This document shows, in pieces, positions 10,601 through 20,334 of a DNA stretch of 64,000 nt. This stretch comes from Flectonema sp. DT1601 (Eukaryota; Euglenozoa; Diplonemea; Diplonemida; Diplonemidae): contig OZ025824.1 in assembly GCA_964019425.1 (NCBI GenBank), positions 782,501-846,500 of the forward strand, written 5' to 3'. Within the stretch, counting starts at the first letter, position 1. Every line of letters starts with the position of its first letter. A program made the translations under genes and the position numbers. Below the pieces are notes generated by a model. It did no database searches. It was not told the origin of the DNA and saw only the letters and a program-made list of their open reading frames with translations.

Positions 10601-11150
10601 AGATACCCCCTCATTCATGAGGAGATGTGAAGCTACTCCTGAGCAAGGAGGGTCGGCTCACTCTGGAACCCCGCCATCGATATCACCGAAGGAATTGTTA
10701 GCGACGATGTTAAATAAAAGTGCGATTAGTATAACAAATACTCCACTTAGGAATACTAATGTTAAAAATAAAACTGTTGAAGAGAGTTTTAGATCTCAAT
10801 GTAAAACGAGATCGGTTCAGGGAGGGAAATCAGACTCTCAAAGTACTCCTGGAAGTGGAAAACCTTCTCGTCCAGCACCGAAAGCTCCACAGCAATCATC
10901 ACGTGATCGAAGTGGTAAGTCGAAGTCTGGTCCTCCTTCAGGTGCTGCTCTTCTTGCTGCTGTTCCAAACATGGGACCTGCTGACAAACTGAGCAATGCA
11001 ATGCGTACTTTAATTAGTAGTAATATTCAAGCGACTATTGATAATAGATCTCCTCCAAGGCCAATCGCAGCTACTCGATTCCCAACTCGACCTGATCTAC
11101 AACTTCATCATATCGGTATCGATGATATGAATTTATCTGAAATAAAATAA
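7647..11150 (+). CDS. large protein with a small N-terminal folded region and a long disordered S/N/Q-rich tail
   Basis: 1167 residues from the first ATG after the acceptor. Residues about 88-195 look like a compact folded domain: alternating hydrophobic strands, cysteines and a closing amphipathic segment ending EVTQRML. It recalls a beta-sandwich but I cannot assign a family. From about 200 to the end it is low complexity, rich in S, N, Q, H and P, with many SP/TP and RS pairs and a KPSRPAPKAPQQSS proline-basic stretch near residue 1075. There is no membrane segment. The tail suggests a scaffold or regulatory protein open to phosphorylation, but function is unknown. One uninterrupted 3.5-kb frame supports a real gene. 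Confidence 0.75.
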   Translation: MPVMGSLTHPITMGGGGGKILKELDANTRPAHRGKLQQHTKTISSHSEGSGAINAVKTVVSSTGRGCQSILVTDPGSIIGTGSKTLSWVGGSTDTRCVLEMIRNKHTYSQRPYLKIFIIAHSLRSCPKICAISTSSLAHSNFKEIHRFAVGKKSEEFSCFLPMATIDRYLMIQLVGGSGHHHRIARLEVTQRMLANQPPHATQSNSKQEHIHVPQNKSSTDLTSDILRSASPIEPGYGSDPTVGVIMASACDRIFDAEREETNVTVSDMEANAPPKTASSPQCAWGMKYQPDKYFENDKTTYEGSSESLLVGDISASRLFGDGGPLAVITPEAEKLAIQSSNSLTVSPATKTEQMLSDSLRNADDIQNDTSLHASALQTSLEVSKLTSSPSPSKTVHSVTCDQIINTSSSSSDRRHHPTGATPEKVTLSLNVQNSGEYNLPQRQYEHDFITRSHQAPVEVINDRINNNMLKGVQLIDRAASLTNSNHSATHRQTSLSPVNSIQLLPRSSSIASNSISPLRESNGRHTAVGVITNTINGVLCSNQPTLVANAGDAPAQHYSPQRTYEGSHVKEKPGLPITLSPTEPFHSNKYYEGTAKSPSGDYYKTHNVERDAVPESYAGTSAHGNRHVHGSANIANPIMSPQLNEDHVDMIVRNQNNDVIDKKTFYDSITAGDQCETEIISVNDSNVTFQSEMVKAIPTGPRYRIDTSNKSIDKTVIIDVEQSQINDPFCYPHVSQSKLQSPQYPPEDIHEFNSHPSQNLQQEDSPSYLNKNSTPVSGGSVSKQATEQRYPSAYDQQIDRQSRYNGSPYHSKAESPAYPFEEHVNQHQNPSEVGWQPRSVNSRERQSYSGRRPDDDIKKFESYQSTQRPSDQKEGRLFDSQTNDRYSSRSEPDTHPKYSDQNTEYISTRRHSQHSHSPSDVQLNSEYSNNQIGYRSQSHASKRNGEPDEGVPLDAQSPSYNYNRNQKHKTRYQPDDYPKGNSYEDTPSFMRRCEATPEQGGSAHSGTPPSISPKELLATMLNKSAISITNTPLRNTNVKNKTVEESFRSQCKTRSVQGGKSDSQSTPGSGKPSRPAPKAPQQSSRDRSGKSKSGPPSGAALLAAVPNMGPADKLSNAMRTLISSNIQATIDNRSPPRPIAATRFPTRPDLQLHHIGIDDMNLSEIK

Positions 11151-11520
11151 TTATGTTTAGAGCAATATTTATTATTTTTAAAAAAAAAAAAAAAAAAGAA
11201 TACAAACAATAACTTAGATTCAATTGATAGAAAACAAACACAATATTTTTTTTTGTTTTTACCGATCCCCTTCGGTACCGTTCCCCCATCCCCCCGCTTA
11301 GTTTAGATGCAATTTTTTTTACAAACACTGGTGTATTAGATGTATGGGTGAGATGGTTTTACGATTCGATTTTTTATTAATTTTTTTTTCTTCAAAACAG
11401 TTATATGAGAGGTACTCGGTATTGAGGTGTCAGTGAGTACGTCAACCCTGATGAGTGAGACAGCTGTTATTATCTTATTATTTTTTTTTCAAAAAAAAGT
11501 TTCCACATCTCAAAACACAA
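11151..11520. other. short intergenic spacer
   Basis: 370 bp with an A-run at 11180-11197 and several T-runs. An acceptor-like AG at 11498-11499, after a T-run, lies 21 nt before the next ATG. Confidence 0.5.
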
Positions 11521-12219
11521 ATGTCACTCTCAGACACCAAAACAATTAAAATTTCTGTATCAGACTCGCATGAAGTACTCAGTGTCGACGTCTCAGGAGC
11601 TACATCAGTACTTGTAGGAAGCTTGAGAAGTGCTTTAATTTCTGATAAGGTTGTCTTGGGAGGAATCGCCTTACGAGAAAATGATTTTGAATTAACATGC
11701 GAAGAACAATTGATTTCTGATAAACTACAGCTTAAATTAACTCGAATCGGAACGGCAGTCAGAAGAATACGAACCCTATCCCCGGATGTTGATGACTATA
11801 TTGAAGAGGTACAGCAACGAGGTGACAAGGTTGTTGATTACATAGTTGCGGGTATCCCTCAAGACACAATTGTTGACGGTATTAATACGGCTTTACAGTT
11901 TGCAGCATTCCACGGTGATGTTGAATTGGTTGAACAATTATTGTCAATTCATCAAACTAATATTAATAAAGTTAACCGTGTTGGGTACACGGCAATGCAC
12001 TCCGCCTGTTGCGGAGGATCACTTGAAGTTGTTAAAATGCTAGCAGCTCTACCTGAAGTTAACTACACAAGTGATTTACTTGGTAACACGCCAATCCAAG
12101 ATGCTGCTTCTGGTGGTCATGATGATATTGTTGAGTTCCTTTCTGGTATTCCAGAGGCTGCGGCTGCCTCAGCCAGCCGAGGAACTGTCAGTCGTTGTGT
12201 GGGGAGGTGGCGTGGGTAA
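11521..12219 (+). CDS. ankyrin-repeat protein with ubiquitin-like N-terminal segment
   Basis: 232 residues. Three ankyrin repeats run from about 115 to 215. Their signatures are NTALQFAAFHGDVELVEQLL, GYTAMHSACCGGSLEVVKML and GNTPIQDAASGGHDDIVEFL, each with the helix-turn-helix and beta-turn pattern. Residues about 5-75 (TIKISVSD...LQLKLTRIG) have a strand pattern and length like a ubiquitin-like fold, which is tentative. Likely a protein-protein interaction adaptor; the partner is unknown. The frame can be read upstream only from a GTG before a T-run acceptor, so the ATG at 11521 is preferred. Confidence 0.8.
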   Translation: MSLSDTKTIKISVSDSHEVLSVDVSGATSVLVGSLRSALISDKVVLGGIALRENDFELTCEEQLISDKLQLKLTRIGTAVRRIRTLSPDVDDYIEEVQQRGDKVVDYIVAGIPQDTIVDGINTALQFAAFHGDVELVEQLLSIHQTNINKVNRVGYTAMHSACCGGSLEVVKMLAALPEVNYTSDLLGNTPIQDAASGGHDDIVEFLSGIPEAAAASASRGTVSRCVGRWRG

Positions 12220-12619
12220 AAGAAAGTCTGTTCTCCCCTACTATCTCTCTCCTAGTCTGAATGCTTCACTCAATAATGATATCTTTTTTCTTGTTTGAAT
12301 GAAAAATAACAACATTGACAATCACGAATTTCCGTAATTTAAGTTTGAAAATAACCAATGTGTTATGATATTCCCGAACAAGCTTGTTTTTTCTTTCCTC
12401 CCTCCTCGTTCTGTTTTTTTTTTTTTTCACAGTCGCATCTCATATTTCTTTTTCAAAACACGAATTTATGTTCCCTCTCCCCCCTTTGTGTGGACAGAAT
12501 CCAGTTATAATGATTCATGTCTAATTTGTTGCGTGTTAACCCCTTGATTTATTTATCCAAGTCCCCCCTTTGTCGAAACCTAATAGTTACTTTAAAAGGC
12601 TAAGTTAAGCATCACCATA

Positions 12620-12708
12620 GTCACTGTATCCTTAACAGATGTTAAACCATCGCTATGTTACGCGATACAAAACATTTGTATTTTACAAATTCAAACATTC
12701 AACCCCCC
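12620..12708. repeat. dispersed repeat A, copy 1
   Basis: Shares in order GTCACTGTAT, TTAACAGATGTTAAA, a GATACAAA block, a TTTTTACAAA-like block and a closing C-run with copies 2 and 3. Similarity was judged by eye. Confidence 0.6.
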
Positions 12709-14596
12709 TTTGTGGATACCAAACAATTAGTAATATTGAATCCTCTCTCTGAATAAGTTAGTTTCTGCGATTAGAATGATGATGGATTGCGAAACTGCCG
12801 TTTCACGAAAAGCCATTCTGATCACGATCAGTTGCACGTCACGGAATTGAACCGCCTGTCCCAGTTCCAAAAAAAATATTAAATTTTATCTCAGTGTGCT
12901 AGCCTGACTGATTAAATAAATTTTATTTATTTGCTGGAATTATATCTTGCTGGCAGTTGAATGTGTTCAATTTTCTGATTTTTTTTTTTTTTTTTTTCCG
13001 TCAGCCCTCTGCAAGTGTTACTTTAGCCACTGATACCTTTTTTTTCTTTTTTTTTTTAAACCAAGCAACTCGTATGATGGGGTTTTTAGTCAGATTGTGA
13101 CCCCATTTGATTCCAGAGAAAAATTTTCCTCCATCCCAATTGTTTTTTTTTTTTGAAGAGTAAGAAAAGAAACAACAACAACCAACAATTAACAACTTCA
13201 GTAGCAAGATAAAATAAAAACGTTGGCAACGTGTAGAAGTGCCTTTTTTTTGTTTGTTTTTTTTTCCGTTTGTTTTTTTTTTTTTTTGCTGTTGTTCGAT
13301 ACGCTTTCTTGGGTGAAAGTGCTTGCGCGAAGCGTTGATGCCCAACTCGCTCATATGTGTTTAGGGCTTACGTAGTAATGGACTAATGCGTGGTAGAGAT
13401 GATGATATTTTTTCTTTTTTTTTTTTGAGTTTTTTCCATTCGTTTCGAATACTATTCTCGTCATCTCCACACCAATCGGTTTCCTCTCGTTGAAGCTTCG
13501 AGTTGTGCCAGCACTGAAATGTGAATTGTTGCCTTTCATCCATTCACACTTCAACCAATTAATTACACAAAGAAAGAAATACACAAGTGAGAGTAGTTTC
13601 TTACTTCGTTGTGCGTAGGCGCGAAAATGTTTCCCCCTCTCCTTTGCACTGTACCCCCGGTATTAAGCAGTGTACCATATTGTGCTTATGTACAATTAAC
13701 CACTCATGTTCACGTAGCATCCAGTGAAAAAACTGTTAACGTAGCATAGTCAAGTGGCGTTCAACTATGTTCACGTGGCCTCCGGTGGCATTATTTATTT
13801 ATTTTACATGTCGTTTACTACGCCTGCCGCTGACAGTCAAAGTTTGTTCAGAGATTGTTATTCCCTTGACAGTATTAATTTACCCCATTTCTCCTCTCTG
13901 TTTTTCTTGCGTTGAATCTCTTAGTTGATTGTTTTGTTTTAGCTGGTAGTTGTCATCCGTTCACAGTATGATGATTTACTCTGTGATTTCCTTATTGGTA
14001 ATTGCTAAATGCTGGATGTGTTGGCTGATTTTTATTCAATATTTTCAAAAAGTCAAAAAAAAAAAAAAAATTGTGTTAATTTTCTTATATATTTTTTCGT
14101 ATTTGAACTGAAGTTTTCAGTCGGTTTTTTATTTTTTGTTCTCCCATGCTGTACGCATTTGAGTCGTCTATTTCTACCACTCTCTCAGTCTGATAATTCT
14201 CACTGAAGAGCTTATAAGTTGTGTTTGTATTTTTATTTTTTTTTTTTTCCGAAGAAAAAATTTTGTCTTTCGGGGGTTTTCTGTTATTATTAGCCAAGCA
14301 TTGTTCAAATTAATTCACTTTTTATGTGTTTTATGTACGCACATGCTTGTGGAGGTCCCTTTGGTACCTTAGAGACCACAACTATTTTTTTTTTTTTTTA
14401 CGGGTTAGCTCTCCCTTCTGTAATTATGTGCTAAGGCTTTCTATAATAACACCATCTACTGATGATGTAACTGGGAAGTCTCCCCCTCCATTGCAGAGTG
14501 TATGCCTACACTTTTTGTTGATAACATAGCGGTTATGAGATATATGGATTCTCAAAACCTGAATAGTTAAAAAAAAAAAAATTAAAAAAAAATAAA

Positions 14597-14700
14597 GTCA
14601 TTGTATCTTTAACAGACGTTTATGTTATCGTTATATGTTATGATACAAATAAAGTTGTGTTTTTTACGAAAATCAAAAGAACAATTACCGGCACCCCCCC
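14597..14700. repeat. dispersed repeat A, copy 2
   Basis: Same block order as copy 1: GTCATTGTATCTTTAACAGA, then GTTATGATACAAA, TTTTTTACGAAA and a final C-run. It abuts copy 3, giving a local tandem pair with a period of about 112 bp. Confidence 0.6.
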
Positions 14701-14708
14701 CATCTTAT

Positions 14709-14800
14709 GTCACTGTATTTAAAACTAATGTTAAATTATCTTTATGTTTTTATGATACAACACAGTTGTAATTTTTACAAAATCGAACATACAGCCCATC
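14709..14800. repeat. dispersed repeat A, copy 3
   Basis: GTCACTGTATTTAAAACTAA, then ATGATACAACACAGTTGTAA and TTTTTACAAAATCGAACATA. It follows the same order as copies 1 and 2 but lacks the long terminal C-run. Confidence 0.6.
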
Positions 14801-14803
14801 TTA

Positions 14804-14810
<7 letters not shown>

Positions 14811-14858
<48 letters not shown>
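14811..14858. repeat. 48-bp poly-T run
   Basis: An uninterrupted T homopolymer, the longest seen in the window, directly after repeat A copy 3. The assembled length may be unreliable. Confidence 0.85.
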
Positions 14859-15709
14859 CGGGAAGATAAAATGGAAACTTCTTTCTTCGTCACTCAAAAA
14901 TACACCGTAAATTAGTATACTCTTTCTACTGACTCTGATCGTTGTCTCGACATACAGCGGCAGGGAAAACCCGCGAGCTGGGGACGACAGTCTTCTTCAG
15001 CATTTAAGCATTTTTCGACTTGAAAAGACATGACCCTTCAATTTAATGAGTTCTCATGTTTCTGGGTTTGGGAAGGGGGAATGTGCACTTCTTCTCTTGA
15101 TCCTTTGTTCTCATGGATCCCTTGTCTCTGTGCACAAAAAATAATTCGTCGTCTACCCAGCTTTACATTTGTCGCTGTACCAGTAAATAAAATGGGGCTT
15201 TTTTTTAAAGGGAAAACCTCTAATTCCAAATAGTTTCCGAAAATCGCCAACTCCCAACAAAAAAAAAGTTATCTACCGAAAAAATTGAAAGTATTGAAAG
15301 TCGGTTGAGATACTCGGGGAAAAAGTTGCCGCAACGGGACTCGAACTTGACTGAAATTAAAAAAAAAAAAAAAATTCTTTCACGAAGTTTTGACCCCTCG
15401 TAGTCATCAGTTCTGGATTTTTGCTAAACTAAAGTAAACTATACTGAAGAGCCTTTAGTTCTATTTTAACTTCGGGTTTTTTTTTTATGATGTTTTTTTC
15501 TAATAGTAATACTCGTATTGTTCACCTTTTTCATGTTTAATAAGAATGCTTTTATGTCTGCCCTCTTGTGTTTAAGCAACTAATTGAGATTGGTGAATGA
15601 TACTGTATTTTATTAAAAAAAAAACATGGTGTATAGAAAAACTTGAAATATAACAAATTTCAGAATAAAAAAAGAAAAGATGGGATTCCATAAAAATGAA
15701 TTCTTGGGG

Positions 15710-15749
<40 letters not shown>

Positions 15750-15920
15750 TAACAAATGTATTTTAGGGCATGCAATTTTTTTTTGACTGTAAACCCTACT
15801 GATGGAGGATTTGGCTGTTTTTTTTTTTTTTTTTTTTTTTTTTTTGATTTGGAGGCTTTTTAAACTCTGTGTTTTTTTTTATAAATACAGTATTATATTT
15901 GTAACAGCTTTATATTAACA

Positions 15921-17702
15921 ATGTCAGAAGAAGGAAATCAACCTGACGGTGACAAGTTTGAGATAGATATCGTTCTGTTAGGCGATGCTAGTGTAGGAAA
16001 GAGTTGTTTAGCTGTTCGATTCGTAACCGATGAGTACGAGAACCAAGAACCTACTGTTGGTGTATCAGGCTTCAACAAAACTATCATAACCGACTCTGGA
16101 GACACTGCCTCAGTAGTTATATGGGACTACACAGGTCAAGAAAGGTACACGCGACTGTCAGGCGATCATCTCCGTGGGAATGACGGTTGTTTGATGGTTT
16201 TTAATCAATTTGTTCGCGATTCCTTCACGCATCTCGGACTCTGGCACGACGAATACCTACAAAATAACGCTTCCAGCAGTGAATACCTTCCCCCTCCATT
16301 TGTACTAGTTGGCTCTAAAAGTGATGAAAAGGCACACGTGATAAACGACAATACTCACAAAGACGATGAACTAACAGACACAGTGAAATCTGAAGAAGTG
16401 TTTGGTTGGTGTGGAGATGAGTATGTTGATAAGTTTCTGTGGGGAAAGGACAGCATCGTATCTGAGACTGCCATCCCATACTACGAAACATCAGCTCTAA
16501 CAGGTGAGAACGTTGATAAAGCTTTTATGGATTTAATTGAGAGAGGAATCTACAGACAACGCCGTCTCAGAGAATTATCAAATTCTATTGAAACATATCA
16601 CCTGATACCTCCTTCAGTCTTTAAGGACCTCCCACAAGAGTGTGAAGCCTCTATTGATAATGATGCATCCGTCACCGGGGTAATTGATATAAAAATATCT
16701 CTACTGGGTGATGCATCAACTGGCAAGACATGTTTTCTAAGGCAATGTAAATCTGAGCAGTTCGAAGAACGATACGAACCTTCAACTCAGATAGCCAGGA
16801 CAAGAATGAATCAAAAGCTACTTGATAAAGAAGTACACTTAGAAGTATGGGATATACCTGGAGCAGAAAGACTCGGTCCACTAACAGCAATACGAGGATC
16901 TCATGCTTGTATTATAACAGCGGCAGCGAATAGTTTAAAGTCACTTGAACGCGTTAACCTTTGGAAAGAGATATTCCTCAGAGAATCAGGTGTACGCGAT
17001 GTCTCTTCAGTTTTATTTGTACTTTTATATACGAAGGCTGACTTTGACGATGCCTTAGCCGATGTTCCGTCAAAAAATGCGATTGCCTGGGCAGCCAGTC
17101 ACGACTTTGAGTTTGTTTCTGTTAATGCTACAGAGTATTCCGATGCTATGAAAGCAATTATAAACATAACACAATTATCTTTATCAAAAAGACTTGATAG
17201 CATCGTTGATCGTGTTGAAGCACAATTAGAGTCTGCAGAGCTAAGTTACAATTCTCAGCAACTCATAAATGGAAGAAAACTCGAAAGAGAACGACAAACC
17301 CTTTTTAAAAAGCACATGGGTAGCATATCAGGTCAAGGTTATTTAGATGGAAAAGTATGGTCGGGTACCAAGGAAGGCACAGATACATTTATTGATACCC
17401 CGGTATACTCATTTCCGATTAAGTCATTGCGAGGAGATCCCATTCAAGTTGATACTTTGTCAATGGCACAACACCTTCCTCTTTTGTTAGAGAAAATATC
17501 AGACCTTCGCAACGACCTTGCTAAGATGGAGCAAAAACACAAAGATGAAGTAGAATCTCTGAGGTCATCCAATCTGTTAGAGATATCTACATTGAGAAGA
17601 GACCTCGATGAGAACAGGGCAATGTTAGAAGAGGAAAAACAGAAGAATGACGAACTCAGATGGGAACTTCGTCTAATCTGGCAATCCTTGGAATCAAAAT
17701 AA
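15921..17702 (+). CDS. tandem Rab-like GTPase with C-terminal coiled coil
   Basis: A 593-residue protein with two Ras-superfamily G domains in series. Domain 1 (about 15-215): P-loop GDASVGKS at 21-28, switch EPTVGVSG, WDYTGQERY, VGSKSD and ETSAL. It keeps the catalytic Gln after the DxxG glycine. Domain 2 (about 258-410): P-loop GDASTGKT from 263, WDIPGAERL, YTKAD and a weak SVNATE. The catalytic Gln is Ala here, which would predict slow or absent hydrolysis. Residues about 517-593 form a coiled coil (heptads rich in L/E/K). There is no C-terminal prenylation cysteine, so it is not a classical Rab and probably not lipid-anchored at its end. It lies 165 bp before the SHIPPO gene, which suggests but does not prove a ciliary or trafficking role. 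Confidence 0.88.
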   Translation: MSEEGNQPDGDKFEIDIVLLGDASVGKSCLAVRFVTDEYENQEPTVGVSGFNKTIITDSGDTASVVIWDYTGQERYTRLSGDHLRGNDGCLMVFNQFVRDSFTHLGLWHDEYLQNNASSSEYLPPPFVLVGSKSDEKAHVINDNTHKDDELTDTVKSEEVFGWCGDEYVDKFLWGKDSIVSETAIPYYETSALTGENVDKAFMDLIERGIYRQRRLRELSNSIETYHLIPPSVFKDLPQECEASIDNDASVTGVIDIKISLLGDASTGKTCFLRQCKSEQFEERYEPSTQIARTRMNQKLLDKEVHLEVWDIPGAERLGPLTAIRGSHACIITAAANSLKSLERVNLWKEIFLRESGVRDVSSVLFVLLYTKADFDDALADVPSKNAIAWAASHDFEFVSVNATEYSDAMKAIINITQLSLSKRLDSIVDRVEAQLESAELSYNSQQLINGRKLERERQTLFKKHMGSISGQGYLDGKVWSGTKEGTDTFIDTPVYSFPIKSLRGDPIQVDTLSMAQHLPLLLEKISDLRNDLAKMEQKHKDEVESLRSSNLLEISTLRRDLDENRAMLEEEKQKNDELRWELRLIWQSLESK

Positions 17703-17867
17703 CCATCCGAAATAAGTATTTTAATTACCTCACTTACACTTCTATGAGAAGTCAACAGATCTTCTCTTTAATTCTTAAGAGTAATTTAGTTAGCATCCGC
17801 AGTCGTGTTATTCAGTTTTTATAAATATATTTCCCATTCTCACCAGATTCACTGTTCGTCAGATAAG

Positions 17868-20086
17868 ATGGCAGTATCCATCATTAAAGACCTGAACACT
17901 ATGGATCTTGATAAGCTAATGGAGAACGTTACTCCTCTGGTTGGCGGACCGAAAACATCACCTTCTCCAAATGCATTTCGTAAAATGCAAGACTCCAAAG
18001 GTATGGATTGATTTAGTTGTGATGTTACTATACGAGGTCAGTATTTTATTATTTAACACCACAGACTGTCTCGCAGCAGATAACCAAGGTAACATAGGGT
18101 TACCGACATACGCTACTAAAGTACCACCCAAAACGAAGAAGGGAATTACGATGGCGGGGAGAAATAATTCTGGAGGTGTGTGTTGTCTTAAATGTTTACT
18201 GAAAAAAAGAAAAACGTTGAGAACAATTAAAAAAAAAAACAATATAATCCAGCGAGATACCTGGGTCGTGGATTCCCTGCTAATCAGAGTCAGTCTCCAG
18301 GTCCAATTTATCAACCAGTTTGGACTCCAGAGACAAAACGAGCTCCAGGATTTGGAAAAGCTTCAAGAATGAATGACACAACTGATAAAGGAACTCCAGG
18401 TCCAAAGTACGAAGTTACATCAACTTTAGGAAGTCAACTAACCAGATCATCATCACCAGCTTGTAAAATTGGTCAAGCAGAGAGATTCAGTGAAAAACTC
18501 TACATCTCAGCATCACATGCTAAGTGTGGATCAAAAGCCTTATCTGATGCTCAAGTAGGTCCTGCATCGTATCATATTAAAGGAGGTAAGCATTCAGGTC
18601 CTTCTTATTCATTTGGGTCGAATGATACTACCAAGAATAGATTTAATGATAAAATGTTTATATCACATACTCATGCAAAGAGTGCTGGTTTTGGATCGAG
18701 TGGACCAGGACCCCAACCGGCAATAACTAAAAATACTCTTTATGGATGTAACACACAATTATCAAGTAAGTGTGCTCGTGCTCCGCAGTTTAGATTTGCA
18801 GCGAATGCTTTTGGAACTAATCCGTCAGAGTCAAAGAAGTCTACATCTAACCTTCAAGGTAAGGACAGTCCAGGTCCTGGTGTTTATGAACCACGTATTG
18901 ATACTACGAAGGAAAAAGCTCCAGCATTTAGTTTTGGTACTCAAGGGGACTCATCTAAGTTGTACATATCTACTTCGTTATCTGCTGATGCTAAAGGTCG
19001 TGAGAGTCCTGGTCCGGGATATCTTCCGACAACTGAAATTATTCAGTCATCTGCTCCATCTTTTTCATTCGCTGATCCGGATCCAGAATCGAGTTATTGG
19101 AAATCACGTTTCTCAAGTAATCGCTACATCGGTTCTGGGATAGGAATGTCTCCAGGCATTGGATCACCAGGGCCAGCTGAGTACGGTGCTTCTACATTAC
19201 CTGCTGGACCAGCATTCACTATGGCTAAGCGTGAGAAGTTATTAATGAAAAGAATATGTCCTGCCCCTGACCGACCTCGGTTTATATCAAAAGAACTTGC
19301 TAAGGAGAACCTTGGTTGCTACAGTCCTGGACCTAAATATGCTCTTCCCGATACTATTGGTGTGTTCTTTCTTTCCTGACTGTTGTAACCAAATTATTTC
19401 TTTATTTTTAACAACATAACAAACCAGGAACTGCTTCATCAACGGCTTACTCTTTTGGAGTGGCTGACCGACACTTTGAATACTACGATCCTGACATGAA
19501 AGACAAGTTAGGATCGGTTGAGAAACCATACACATCTCCAGCAGAAGCTAGATTCATTAGCAGTGAACACTCTGCTATGAATCGAGGGAAGTATGGTCCT
19601 GGACCAAAATACAATCCTGCAGACAAAGTGGTTCGAGTTTTTGAGAACGGTGGTGCTAATTGTACTGTGACGTCATACACTCACAGTGTAGAAAGTAGAC
19701 ATCACACTGCTCCTTCAGTTAGTATTGGAACTAAGAAATTAATTAAATCAGATGAAGATAAACGAGAGTATCATCCCGTTGATAGATTACTTAGAAAGAG
19801 TACTCCTGGATATGGTTTTGGTTCTGCTTCACGTTATGGGACAGGTCCGTTTACACATCTAGATGCTGGTGCTAAAGGTGCTAGAATGGAAGCTCAAGAT
19901 AAGAGACATATTGAGTCCTCTCCAGGGCCGGGTGCTTTCAAACCAAATTATGACAGCATCACTTGTCATACACCTGGGACATCTCTTGGGGGATTATCTG
20001 CTGGGTTTCACGGAACTCGACAGAAGAAAAATTTTCCTGGACGAGCGAAAACTGCTTCCCCTACTCCTGTGGCTGAAAAAACATAA
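17868..20086 (+). CDS. SHIPPO/STPGP-repeat protein (ODF3/CIMAP-like), four exons
   Basis: Exons by reading-frame logic: 17868-18000, 18065-18175, 18253-19359 and 19428-20086, joined by GT-AG introns of 64, 77 and 68 nt. The spliced product is 669 residues. Exon 2 could also begin at 18080, dropping five residues in the same frame. About ten SHIPPO-type motifs recur every 50-80 residues, for example QSPGPIYQP, GTPGPKYEV, DSPGPGVYEP, ESPGPGYLP, GSPGPAEYG, YGPGPKYNP and SSPGPGAFKP, with aromatic/glycine blocks between them. Proteins of this type coat or line axonemal microtubules. Exon 1 has no such motif. The start codon follows an acceptor at 17845-17846 by 21 nt. The family call is firm; the exact orthologue is unknown. 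Confidence 0.88.
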
Positions 20087-20296
20087 AAATCTCTGCATCC
20101 ATTTATTCGCTCTGTATTCATTCAGTGCTAACTGTTCTTTTGCGTTTTATTTATTTTAAATAAACTCTTCACAGAGTTTTTTCATTCAGATTCGGCAACA
20201 AATTCTTTTCCTTTTATTTACACCCTCTTCTCTCTGTATGATATTGTCAGCTTTACAGTTGTAACTTCAATCTGAAAGGTATTTTTTATAAAATTA

Positions 20297-20315
20297 TTTA
20301 TTGTTATTTTTACAG
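20297..20315 (+). promoter_or_regulatory. 3' splice acceptor
   Basis: A T-rich tract ending TTATTTTTACAG, 19 nt before the ATG at 20335, within a stop-to-start gap of 248 bp. Confidence 0.6.
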
Positions 20316-20334
20316 GGGAGGGGGTCTTGCACAG

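Larger units (their letters stand above)
12220..15920. other. 3.7-kb gene-free region with short repeats
   Basis: No supportable gene on either strand. It holds three copies of a repeat of about 90-105 bp (12620-12708, 14597-14700, 14709-14800), a T48 run at 14811-14858, other long T-runs at 15715-15748 and 15820-15845, and a diverged 22-bp direct repeat at 13706 and 13767. Short frames on the minus strand near 13.0-13.6 kb are run-derived. Confidence 0.6.

Noticed and set aside
13001-13584. Minus-strand open frames (117 and 77 codons)
   Set aside because: Built largely on reverse-complemented T-runs (poly-K), with no family resemblance and opposite to every real gene.
15330-15362. tRNA-like T-arm on the minus strand (TTCGAGT with nearby T-run)
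   Set aside because: The stem flanks do not pair and a long T-run interrupts where the anticodon arm should be.
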